Part shown: positions 41,867 through 49,486 of the stretch, in pieces | Numbering within the stretch: the first letter of the stretch is position 1 | Layout of the letters: each line of letters begins with the position of its first letter | Assembly (NCBI RefSeq): GCF_004564275.1 | Contig: NZ_SPDV01000002.1 | Span: 124,001-188,000, forward strand | DNA length: 64,000 nt | Source of the DNA: Sphingomonas parva (ex Maeng et al. 2020) | GTDB lineage: Bacteria > Pseudomonadota > Alphaproteobacteria > Sphingomonadales > Sphingomonadaceae | Direction of reading: 5' to 3' | Notes under the pieces: generated by a model | The model's input: the letters and a program-made list of their open reading frames with translations, nothing else | The model's database searches: none | What the model was told of the DNA's origin: nothing | Position numbers and translations under genes: made by a program

Positions 41867-42187
41867 CTATGTCTTCCTGCGCCGCGTCGGCGCATGGAAA
41901 TCCGGGGGCTTGTCCGCGATCCAGAGCAGGAATCTCGCGATATCGGGATGGTTGCGGAGCGCCTCGGCATCGGCGAAATCGCGCGCCAGCGCCTTGTTGT
42001 CGATCGCGGCATGGATCGCGCGATGGCAGATCGGGTGGACCGGTACCGTATCGCGGCCACCCCGGCTCTTCGGCACCGGATGATGATATTCGATGCGCCG
42101 GCCGAGGGCGCGGGCGCAGAGAAAGCACGCCGCCGCGGCGTCCCTTGCTTGCTCCGGCATCTCCAGTCGGGCTTTTCTTGACGGCAT
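41867..42187 (-). CDS. Small HNH endonuclease family protein
   Basis: 106 residues. CFLCARALGRRIEYHHPVPK with SRGGRDTVPVHPICHRAIHA is an HNH-type zinc finger nuclease module: CxxC, HHPVPK core, and a C-terminal CHRAIH. The rest is helical (ALRNHPDIARFLLWI). It converges with the larger HNH gene at 41240 but is not a close copy. Family members are common in alphaproteobacteria; substrate unknown. ATG 42187. Confidence 0.83.
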   Translation of the reverse strand: MPSRKARLEMPEQARDAAAACFLCARALGRRIEYHHPVPKSRGGRDTVPVHPICHRAIHAAIDNKALARDFADAEALRNHPDIARFLLWIADKPPDFHAPTRRRKT

Positions 42188-42220
42188 GGCGCCTGCCGCC
42201 GTAGCGCCCTCTCAGCCAGG

Positions 42221-43105
42221 ATGCACGACACCTCCCGCCCTCCGGACGCGCGCGCCGGCCGCTTCGCCTTTCCGGCGCTGATCCTGGCCAATCTGATGCT
42301 CGCCTTCGGACCGTGGATGGTCCGGCTCGCGGACGTCGGGCCGATCGCCGCCGGCTTCTGGCGCCTGGCGCTCGCCGCTCCGTTCCTGCTGCTGCTCGCG
42401 CGCCCTGGCCTGCGAGCGCCCGCCGCGCCGTCCGCCGGCCTGATCGTGATCATCGGCTTCGGCGGCCTGTTCTTCGCCGCCGATCTCGCCGCCTGGCACG
42501 TCGGCATTCACCTCACCAAGCTGGCCAATGCCACCCTGTTCGGCAATTGCTCGAGCTTCCTGCTGATGCTCTACGGCTTCCTCGTCCTGCGCCGGCTGCC
42601 GGGGCGTGTGCAGGCTCTGGCCCTGCTGTGCGCCGGAGCGGGGGCGGCGCTGCTGCTCGGATCGAGCTATGAAATGTCCCCGCGCAACTTCCGCGGCGAT
42701 CTCTTCGCCTTGCTCGCCGGCCTGTTCTACGCCGTCTATCTGGTGATCATCGATCGCGCGCGAAGAACGATGGCGCCGATGCCGGTGCTCGCCGTGGCCA
42801 CCATCGCGGGCGCCGTGCCGCTCCTGCTCTTCTCGGCCGCGGCCGGCGAGACGATCGTCCCCTCGGACTGGACGCCGCTGATCCTGCTCGCCGCGGGAAG
42901 CCAGCTGATCGGCCAGGGCTTCCTCGTCTATGCTGTGGGGCATCTCTCCCCGGTCGTGGTCGGTCTCGCCCTGCTCACGCAGCCGGCGGCGACGGCGGTC
43001 ATCGGCTGGTTCGCTTATGGCGAGAGGCTGGGCCCGGCGGATGCGCTCGGCGCCGTGCTGATTGCGGCGGCCCTCGTCCTGATCCGGCTGCCGGACCGCA
43101 GATGA
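42221..43105 (+). CDS. EamA/DMT-family transporter
   Basis: 294 residues, ten hydrophobic segments in two EamA repeats: LILANLMLAFGPWMVRLADV and PIAAGFWRLALAAPFLLLL at the start, FRGDLFALLAGLFYAVYLVI opening the second half, and TQPAATAVIGWFAYGERLG near the end. Likely an exporter of small metabolites; substrate unknown. It is not a close copy of the one at 19125. Divergent from the small HNH gene by 33 bases. Confidence 0.9.
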   Translation: MHDTSRPPDARAGRFAFPALILANLMLAFGPWMVRLADVGPIAAGFWRLALAAPFLLLLARPGLRAPAAPSAGLIVIIGFGGLFFAADLAAWHVGIHLTKLANATLFGNCSSFLLMLYGFLVLRRLPGRVQALALLCAGAGAALLLGSSYEMSPRNFRGDLFALLAGLFYAVYLVIIDRARRTMAPMPVLAVATIAGAVPLLLFSAAAGETIVPSDWTPLILLAAGSQLIGQGFLVYAVGHLSPVVVGLALLTQPAATAVIGWFAYGERLGPADALGAVLIAAALVLIRLPDRR

Positions 43106-43106
43106 G

Positions 43107-43137
43107 AAAAGGGGCGTGCCCGGTGCGGACACGCCCC
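43107..43137 (-). terminator. Hairpin terminator after the EamA gene
   Basis: GGGGCGTG / CACGCCCC with 11-base loop, just beyond the EamA stop. On the minus strand it runs into TTTT, so it would stop transcription arriving from the 43372-43554 gene; on the plus strand it lacks a T run. Confidence 0.6.
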
Positions 43138-43312
43138 CCAGGCGCAGCGGAGAGGGATGGGCGCTGCGTCTTACCGATGGAGGCCCGTCGCCGGGCAAGC
43201 TTCGCCGCGCGAGTGCCGCCCGCGTCTGCCGCGAAGAAATAAAGATCGAAATTCGACGTGCATGGCCGCACCCGCTCGAACCGGTGGGACGCTTACTGCG
43301 GCGATCCTGCCG

Positions 43313-43375
43313 TAACGCACGCGCCCGCGCGCTTACGTGCGTTAGCTTTCGAAGCGCTTAGAAAATAAAAGCTAA
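43313..43375. repeat. Two successive inverted repeats in an AT-richer intergenic patch
   Basis: TAACGCACG (43313-43321) / CGTGCGTTA (43336-43344), then TTAGCTTT (43342-43349) / AAAGCTAA (43368-43375). The right arm of the first overlaps the left arm of the second, so only one can fold at a time. The rest of the gap 43138-43312 shows nothing I can name. Confidence 0.5.
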
Positions 43376-43554
43376 TCTTTGACGACGTGAAGCCGTGTCG
43401 GCGGCGCCTCGGAGAATTCGTGCATCTTCTCGAGGTGAAGCTCGGACAGCTCGAGATGCGCCATCGCCGCCTCTTCCGAGGATGCCGAGCGGGCACGGTC
43501 GAGTTCCTGGAATGCGCGATCGGCGTGGTGCCGCATCGAATCTTTTCTGGACAT
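43372..43554 (-). CDS. Hypothetical protein (60 residues)
   Basis: MSRKDSMRHHADRAFQELDR then AHLELSELHLEKMHEFSEAP. Helical and His/Glu-rich, no signal or membrane segment. I recall similar unnamed short proteins in sphingomonads. Start ATG 43554, 86 bases downstream of the Crp/Fnr stop on the same strand, which suggests cotranscription or a nearby promoter. Its stop codon is part of an inverted repeat. Confidence 0.65.
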   Translation of the reverse strand: MSRKDSMRHHADRAFQELDRARSASSEEAAMAHLELSELHLEKMHEFSEAPPTRLHVVKD

Positions 43555-43640
43555 GGGACCCCGCTGCGACTCGGGAATGGGATTCTACATGGCGGAAGCC
43601 CAGCCTGCCTCGTCAACCGCCTTTTGATCAATAGAATGGA

Positions 43641-44390
43641 TCAGCTTCTGACGATTGCTTCGCCATCATGGTGCAAATAGCGCTCGTTGAAGTCACCGGC
43701 ATCGCGCAGGCGCTGCCAGTCCTGGATGGTGATCGAACGGCGATCGCGGCTGATCAGCCCTTCCTCGCCGAGCTGGCGCAGCACGCGGTTCACGTGCACC
43801 GAGGTGAGGCCGACGGCGTCGGCCAGCTGCTCCTGTGTCATCGGTAGCTCGTAGCGATGCTCGCGCGCCAGACCGCCTTCCTCGAGGCGGAGAGAGAATT
43901 CGCAAAGGATGTGGGCGACGCGGGCCCGGCTGTCCCGGCGACCGACATTCACCACCCATTCGCGGAAGATCGAGGCATCGACCAGCGTGTCGATCCACAT
44001 CGCCCTGGCAATTGCCGGATAGGCGAAGGTGATGTCGCGGATCGCCTGCAGCGGCACGAACGCGACTTCGGCCGCGGTCAGCGTCTGGACGCTATGATCG
44101 GAAATGGAGAGGAAGCTGTTCTGAAGATCGACGAACTCACCGGCGATGTGCAGCGAGACGATCTGCCGCGCGCCGTCGCCGGTGATCTTGTAGCGATATG
44201 CAAAGCCGCTGAGCAGCAGCGCACATTGCTCCGGCGGCTCGCCGTCGCGCACGAGATGCGCGCCTGCCGCCACCTTTCGGATGCTTTGCTGCAGCCCGAG
44301 CAGCGCCTCGCGCTCGCCTTCGGCAAGCGGCGATCGGCTCTCCAGACGACGCACCATCTTTTCGAATGTCGGATGAATCTCCGGCACCAT
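43641..44390 (-). CDS. Crp/Fnr family transcriptional regulator
   Basis: 249 residues from ATG 44390, with GAGGAGTG as ribosome site. Cyclic-nucleotide-type beta barrel (LVRDGEPPEQCALLLSGFAY, RQIVSLHIAGEFVDLQNSFL), dimer helix, and a winged helix-turn-helix PMTQEQLADAVGLTSVHVNR. The recognition helix has VHVNR where FNR/FixK have ExxSR, and there is no N-terminal cysteine set for an Fe-S cluster, so it is neither a classical FNR nor an obvious reader of the TTGAT-4-ATCAA box at 15856. Signal unknown. Confidence 0.92.
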   Translation of the reverse strand: MVPEIHPTFEKMVRRLESRSPLAEGEREALLGLQQSIRKVAAGAHLVRDGEPPEQCALLLSGFAYRYKITGDGARQIVSLHIAGEFVDLQNSFLSISDHSVQTLTAAEVAFVPLQAIRDITFAYPAIARAMWIDTLVDASIFREWVVNVGRRDSRARVAHILCEFSLRLEEGGLAREHRYELPMTQEQLADAVGLTSVHVNRVLRQLGEEGLISRDRRSITIQDWQRLRDAGDFNERYLHHDGEAIVRS

Positions 44391-44655
44391 CACTCCTCGA
44401 ACGGGGGGCATGTGCTCGCATCCCGAAAAACAGGCGCGACCGTCCCCCTCGCCGGCTTGCATAAGAGCCTGCGGAATCGCGCGCGTTTATCTAGATTAGC
44501 CGCACGAGATTCTCCGGCCTTTTTCGGGTGTTGCACCGGGCGAACCATGGTTTCGCGGCGAAGCCCCGCCAGGGCGGAGCGACTTGATCGGCTCTGGCCG
44601 CCGGCCCGGCTTGCCTCTATCCATGCCGCATCTGAGTTGAGCGAAAGGGAACGGA
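44391..44655. other. Divergent intergenic region (Crp/Fnr gene and M16 gene)
   Basis: 265 bases that must hold promoters for both genes. It includes an AT-richer patch (GTTTATCTAGATTAG near 44486-44500) containing the palindrome ATCTAGAT, a possible operator. No gene or clear promoter consensus is seen. Confidence 0.35.
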
Positions 44656-47520
44656 ATGCGGCACGCGATCAAGGCGGCACTGCTGGCAATGGCTGCAACG
44701 GCGATCGTCGGCGGCGGCCAGCCTGCTGCGGCGCAGGCGGGCGCAGCATCGGCGCGCGGGAAGATCGAGGTGCCGCCGCTCCGCTTCACCGAGCGTCGCC
44801 TGCCGAACGGGCTCCGCGTGATCGCGCTGCGCGATACGACCACGCCCAACGTGGCGGTCTCCGTCTGGTACGAAGTCGGCTCCAAGCATGATCCCGAAGG
44901 ACGCTCGGGCTTCGCGCATCTCTTCGAGCACATCCTGTCCCGCAAGACGCGGAACATGCCCTACAACATGATCAATCGGCTGACGGAGGATGTGGGCGGC
45001 GCCCGCAACGCGTCGACCTGGTACGACCGCACCAATTATTATGAGATCGTCCCCGCCCGCTATCTGGAGACGATGCTGTGGACTCATGCGGAACGCATGG
45101 CGCTCCCCGTGGTGGACGAGCAGGTCTTCGAGACCGAGCGGAACGTGGTCAAGGAGGAGTTCCGCCAGCGGGTGCTCGCGCCGCCCTACGGCCGTTTGCG
45201 CCTCCTGCTCAACGAGCAGGGCTGGGATCGCCTTCCGCACCGCCGGCCGGGGATCGGCAGCATCGAGCAGCTCGATGCGGCGACGCTCGCCGACGCGCGT
45301 GCCTTCCATGAGGCCTATTACGGGCCCGATACCGCGACCCTGATCGTGTCGGGCAATTTCGACGAGGCTCAGCTCCAGGGCTGGGTGGATCGCTATTTCG
45401 CCGCCATCCCGGCACGCGCGAAGCAGGTCCCGCTCGTCATCAAGGAACGCGATCCGCTTCCGAAGGCGCCACGCGCCGTGACCATGTACGCGCCGAACGT
45501 GCCGCTTCCCGTCGCCGGAACGAGCTGGCGGATTCCGGGATCGAGCCATGCGGACATGGCCGCGCTGTCCGTGCTGGATTACATCCTCACCGCCGGGGAC
45601 AGCTCGCGGCTGAACCGCAGCCTGGTCTACGACAAGCAGCTCGCCACCTCCATTTCGGGGGACTTCAGCGACGTCGAGGAGCAAGGCTATTATGCGCCTT
45701 ATGCGATCGTCGCGGGGGGGAAGACGGTCGAGGACGTCGAAGCGTCGCTCGCGGCCGAGATCGCCCGCGTCCGTGACGAGCCGGTGACGGCGGCCGAGCT
45801 CGCTGAGGCGAAGACCGAGTTGCTGGCAGCAGCCCTGCGCGAGCGCGAAACCTTCAGCGGGCGGGCGTTCGAGCTCGGCGAGGCGCTGGTGCGCAGCGGC
45901 GATCCGCGCGCGGCCGACAAGCGGCTCGCGGCCGTCCAGAAGGTCACCGCGGCCGACGTCCAGCGCGTCGCGCGCAAATACCTCGCCCGAGACGCCCGGG
46001 TCGACTTCCGCTACCTCAACGAGGCGCAGCGGCCCGCCGGCGCAGCGGATTCCTGGGCCAATCCCGTGCCGATGCCGCGCTTCAAGTCGGTGCCGCCCGC
46101 TACCCGGCCGGCGCACGAGCTCGCCGCCGAGGCCGATCGCCTGCAGCCGCCGGCGCCGGGTGCCGCGGTGCCGGTGACGCCGCCGCAGATATCCGAGACA
46201 AGGCTGGCGAACGGGCTTGGCGTCGTCACCGCAAAGACCGGAGACGTTCCGCTCGCCTCGATGGTCCTCGTCGTGAAGGGCGGCGCCTCGACCGATCCCC
46301 GCGAGAAGGCGGGCCTGGCGACGATGGCGGCGACTCTGGCCACCAAGGGAACGACGACGCGCAATGCGCAGCAGATCGCCGCCGAGCTTGAATCGCTCGG
46401 CGCCCAGATCGGCAGCGGCGCAGGCCCCGACGGCGCGTTCCTCTCGGTCTCGGCACCGGCGGCGAACCTCGAGGCTGCCGGGCGGATCCTGGTCGACATC
46501 GTTCGGAATGCCACCTTCCCGGCCGAGGAGCTGGAGCGCGAGCGCAAGCGCGCGCTCGACGGCCTGTCGATTGCCTTGCGCGATCCCGGGAGCGTTGCGG
46601 GCCTCGTCACCGCCCCGCTCGTCTACGGCGCCGCGCCCTACGGCACGGTCGCCGGCGGCACGCCCGCCTCGCTCGCCGCGCTCACCCGCGACGATCTGGC
46701 GCAGCACCGCGCGAAATGGTGGCATCCGGCGAACTCCGCTCTCGTCGTGGCAGGCGGCATCGATGCGGCGCGCTCCGCCGAGCTGGCACAGCGACTGTTC
46801 GGCGGATGGCGGGGGGAAGGACCGGCGCCGCAGCCGCCCGTGAACCGTGCCGGCGAGACCCAGAAGGTGCGCACGCTGGTGATCGACATCCCGGGTGCGG
46901 GCCAGGCGGCGGTGACTGCGGCGGTGCCCGCGCTCGCCCGCGGTTCGGCCGATTATTATCCGCTCGTAGTCGCGAACGCGGTGCTCGGCGCCGGCTCGAA
47001 CGGTCGGCTGTTCCAGGAGGTGCGGGTGAACCGGGCACTGTCCTACGGTGCCTACAGCAATCTGCCCGCCCGGATGGAGACGAGCCTGCTCAGCGCCACC
47101 GCCCAGACCAAGAACGAGAGCGCAGCGGACGTCGCCAGGATCTTCCTCGACGAGCTCGACCGCCTTGGTCGGGAGCCTCTCGCCGCGGACGCGACCGCGA
47201 AGCGGATCGCGTTCCTGACCGGCGGCTACAGCCGTCAGGTGGAGACGAGCGGTGGCCTCGGCGGCGTGCTTGCCAACCTGCTCCAGCAGGGGCTGCCGCC
47301 TTCCGAAGCGGCGCGCTACGTGGCGCAGATGGAGCAGGTCACGCCGGCGGCGGCCTCGGCGATCGCGGGCAGGATCGCCGCGTCGCAACGCGCCAGCCTG
47401 ATCGTGGTCGGTGACTCCGCGAAGTTCCTGGACAAGCTGAAGGCGCTTCGTCCCGACGTCGAGGTCATCCCGATCGCGGAGCTCGATCTCGATGCACCGA
47501 GCCTGCGCAAGGCGAAGTGA
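44656..47520 (+). CDS. Double-length M16 family zinc metallopeptidase, exported
   Basis: 954 residues with signal peptide (MRHAIKAALLAMAATAIVGG, cleavage near AAAQ). The first M16 unit has the inverted zinc motif HLFEH (His88, Glu91, His92) and the third ligand in ERNVVKEEF (about Glu168). The second unit (from about residue 510, SETRLANGLGVVTAK) lacks HxxEH and is the catalytically silent partner, with the substrate-binding RALSYGAYSNL. This fused arrangement is usual in periplasmic pitrilysin-like peptidases of proteobacteria. ATG 44656 follows AGGGAACGGA. Divergent from the Crp/Fnr gene. Confidence 0.93.
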   Translation: MRHAIKAALLAMAATAIVGGGQPAAAQAGAASARGKIEVPPLRFTERRLPNGLRVIALRDTTTPNVAVSVWYEVGSKHDPEGRSGFAHLFEHILSRKTRNMPYNMINRLTEDVGGARNASTWYDRTNYYEIVPARYLETMLWTHAERMALPVVDEQVFETERNVVKEEFRQRVLAPPYGRLRLLLNEQGWDRLPHRRPGIGSIEQLDAATLADARAFHEAYYGPDTATLIVSGNFDEAQLQGWVDRYFAAIPARAKQVPLVIKERDPLPKAPRAVTMYAPNVPLPVAGTSWRIPGSSHADMAALSVLDYILTAGDSSRLNRSLVYDKQLATSISGDFSDVEEQGYYAPYAIVAGGKTVEDVEASLAAEIARVRDEPVTAAELAEAKTELLAAALRERETFSGRAFELGEALVRSGDPRAADKRLAAVQKVTAADVQRVARKYLARDARVDFRYLNEAQRPAGAADSWANPVPMPRFKSVPPATRPAHELAAEADRLQPPAPGAAVPVTPPQISETRLANGLGVVTAKTGDVPLASMVLVVKGGASTDPREKAGLATMAATLATKGTTTRNAQQIAAELESLGAQIGSGAGPDGAFLSVSAPAANLEAAGRILVDIVRNATFPAEELERERKRALDGLSIALRDPGSVAGLVTAPLVYGAAPYGTVAGGTPASLAALTRDDLAQHRAKWWHPANSALVVAGGIDAARSAELAQRLFGGWRGEGPAPQPPVNRAGETQKVRTLVIDIPGAGQAAVTAAVPALARGSADYYPLVVANAVLGAGSNGRLFQEVRVNRALSYGAYSNLPARMETSLLSATAQTKNESAADVARIFLDELDRLGREPLAADATAKRIAFLTGGYSRQVETSGGLGGVLANLLQQGLPPSEAARYVAQMEQVTPAAASAIAGRIAASQRASLIVVGDSAKFLDKLKALRPDVEVIPIAELDLDAPSLRKAK

Positions 47521-47526
47521 GCCGTT

Positions 47527-47566
47527 CAGGCGGCGATCATGCGCCCCGCTTTATGATCGCCGCCTG
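47527..47566 (+). repeat. Perfect 14-base inverted repeat after the M16 gene
   Basis: CAGGCGGCGATCAT / ATGATCGCCGCCTG with a 12-base loop, starting 7 bases after the M16 stop and ending 18 bases before the lipoprotein start. No T run follows. It may end or protect the M16 transcript while allowing some read-through. Confidence 0.7.
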
Positions 47567-47584
47567 CCCAGCAAGGACCTGCCG

Positions 47585-47851
47585 ATGCGTGTCGCTCTCC
47601 CCCTTTCCCTGCTCGCCCTCGGCCTTGCCGGCTGCTCCGCCGCCGACATCGTCACCCTGCCGGTGAAGGCGGCGAGCACCGCCGTGGGTGCTGCCGGCTC
47701 GGCCGTCGACGCGGTCACGACCAGCCAGGCCGAGGCCGATCAGAAGCTCGGTCGCAAGATCCGCAAGCAGGAAGAATGCATGGGCCGCGAGCAGAAGAAG
47801 GCGCGCAAGCATGATCGCGAGCCCGATTATTCGAAGTGCGAGCGGGACTGA
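47585..47851 (+). CDS. Small lipoprotein
   Basis: 88 residues. MRVALPLSLLALGLAGCSAA carries a clean lipobox (LAGC, lipidated Cys17). A hydrophobic Ala/Gly/Val stretch (KAASTAVGAAGSAVDAVTTS) and a highly charged tail with two Cys (QEECMGREQKKARKHDREP, KCERD) follow. Similar unnamed lipoproteins occur in sphingomonads. ATG 47585 after AAGGACCTGCCG. Location is inner or outer membrane facing the periplasm; residue +2 Ser suggests sorting to the outer membrane by the Lol rule. Confidence 0.8.
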   Translation: MRVALPLSLLALGLAGCSAADIVTLPVKAASTAVGAAGSAVDAVTTSQAEADQKLGRKIRKQEECMGREQKKARKHDREPDYSKCERD

Positions 47852-47866
47852 TCCCGCCGGAGCGGC

Positions 47867-49486
47867 TCAGCAGCAGTTGAGATCGCGCCAGAGCGCCTGC
47901 TCCCGGAAGGATCCGAGAAGGGCCTGATGGCTGGGCCGTCCCCCGCCACGCGCGAGCTCGAGCAGCGAAGGTATGCTGGCCGAGAGCGGATCCCGTCCGC
48001 TGACCGGCATCGCCTCGAGCAGCCGGGCGGCCTGCTCCGGCTGATCGTTCAGCATCAGCATCAAGGCCGCGGTGACGCGGATCTGCGTCGCCTGAGGTGC
48101 GAGCTCCACCGCGCCAAGAAGGATGTTCTCGGTGCTCGCGGAGATGAAGCTCGGCTCGGTCGCTAGGCTCTCGGCATAGCGATACATCGCCGGATAATAG
48201 GCCGGATCGAGGGTGTAGGCGCGGGCGAACCAGCGCCTCGCCTCACGATAATGGGCCGGCCTTGAAGCTGGATCGTCACGTCCGGCGGTCAGGTGCCGCA
48301 TCCCCTTGAGATATACGAGTTCCGGGTCGGCCGGGCTTGCGGCGATCAGCGCGTCCAGCGCCTTGTCGTCGGCATCAGGGGCACCTGCATCTATCGCCGC
48401 GTGGAGAAGGACGCGCTGCGAGAAGCCGTCGCGCCGCTCTGCCGCGACCGAACGCGCACGGCTGAGCATGCCGTCCAGCCGGTCGCGCTGCGGCACTCCG
48501 ATGCGCAACGCGGCCTGGTCCAGCAGCAACTGATCGGCCGACGGCGGAAGGGTGGCGACGAGAGCATCGGCAGAAGGCGCGGCTGGCGTCTCCGCGCGCA
48601 CGTAAGTCGCGCGGGTCATGTGTCGCTTCAAGGCCGCCCGAAGGCCGTCCATGTCCATGTCGAAGGCGGCGGTAAACGCCTCTACCGGCCTGGCCCCGCC
48701 ACGGGCCGCCTCCAGAAAGCGCATGAAGGCGGCGACTCTTTCGTCGCGTGCGAAGATGTAGTGGACGAGGAGCAGGCTCTGTGCGGAGTACATCCAGCCG
48801 TGGTTGAGGCGGCCCGAGATGATCCTCTCCATTGGCTCCCATGGTTCGGAGACGAGGGCGCGGGCGAGCGACTCATGCGCGCGTCCGTATTCGACGCGTC
48901 CCCCGGAGAACTTGGTCGCCGACATGTAGAATGCGAAGCCGTCGACATACCAGGCGGGAAGGTAGTTTCCCCGGCTGTGCTGCAGCAGGAAGTGGCGCGC
49001 ATATTCCGTGAAGAGGCTGACGCGGCTGTCGTCTCGGGTGCGCACGCTTTCGTCGAGGAGTACGTCGACGGCGAGAAGGACGCCGGACGGTGCCGCCGAA
49101 TAATAGCCGGTCGGATAAAATCGCGGCGGGTAATATTGGCGCCGGAGCCGGTTCAGCGAGGGCCTTCCGCGCACCAGATAGACCGGCAGGCGCTCGAGGA
49201 CGCCGGGCTCATTGTTCGGCACACGGGTCAGTGTCCGCAGAAGCGAATCGAACCTCTCGAGCTCGGTCGCGCGTACCACGAGTGCCTTCTCCGTATCGAT
49301 GCCGTAGAGCACGAAGTGCGCGGTCTCGACCTTCAGCCAGCGTGAACGCTTGGCGACGCGGTCCGCCGTGACGACGATGTCATCGTCGGTCGGCGCAGGG
49401 CGCGGCGCAGCCTGGGCGCTCCATGATCCGAAGGCGGCGAGCAGCATCGGGAAGAGCAGCGCATTTCTCGACACCGCGCGCCTCAC
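47867..49486 (-). CDS. Secreted peptidase-MA-like/TPR-like protein of the CHAT-TPS operon
   Basis: 539 residues from GTG 49486, which overlaps the transporter stop (GTGA). Signal peptide VRRAVSRNALLFPMLLAAFG, cleavage near AQAA. Residues about 45-290 resemble the DUF1570/peptidase-MA fold: LKVETAHFVLYGI, EYARHFLLQHSRGNYLPAWYV then DGFAFYMS. The usual HExxH is replaced by HFLLQH, so activity may be lost. The C-terminal half is helical with TPR-like spacing (ALDALIAASPADPELVYLKG, ARRWFARAYTLDPAYYPAMY). It ends in NCC. Role inferred only from the operon: handling the exoprotein in the periplasm or at the surface. Confidence 0.75.
   Translation of the reverse strand: MRRAVSRNALLFPMLLAAFGSWSAQAAPRPAPTDDDIVVTADRVAKRSRWLKVETAHFVLYGIDTEKALVVRATELERFDSLLRTLTRVPNNEPGVLERLPVYLVRGRPSLNRLRRQYYPPRFYPTGYYSAAPSGVLLAVDVLLDESVRTRDDSRVSLFTEYARHFLLQHSRGNYLPAWYVDGFAFYMSATKFSGGRVEYGRAHESLARALVSEPWEPMERIISGRLNHGWMYSAQSLLLVHYIFARDERVAAFMRFLEAARGGARPVEAFTAAFDMDMDGLRAALKRHMTRATYVRAETPAAPSADALVATLPPSADQLLLDQAALRIGVPQRDRLDGMLSRARSVAAERRDGFSQRVLLHAAIDAGAPDADDKALDALIAASPADPELVYLKGMRHLTAGRDDPASRPAHYREARRWFARAYTLDPAYYPAMYRYAESLATEPSFISASTENILLGAVELAPQATQIRVTAALMLMLNDQPEQAARLLEAMPVSGRDPLSASIPSLLELARGGGRPSHQALLGSFREQALWRDLNCC

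Noticed and set aside
43621-43640. TTTTGATCAATAG as an FNR box for the 60-residue gene
   Set aside because: The half-sites abut without the 4-base spacer, so it does not fit the FNR/FixK consensus.
44617-47388. Open frame of about 923 codons antisense to the M16 peptidase
   Set aside because: Mirror of the codon pattern of the M16 gene; composition is His/Arg/Gly-rich with no domain signal.
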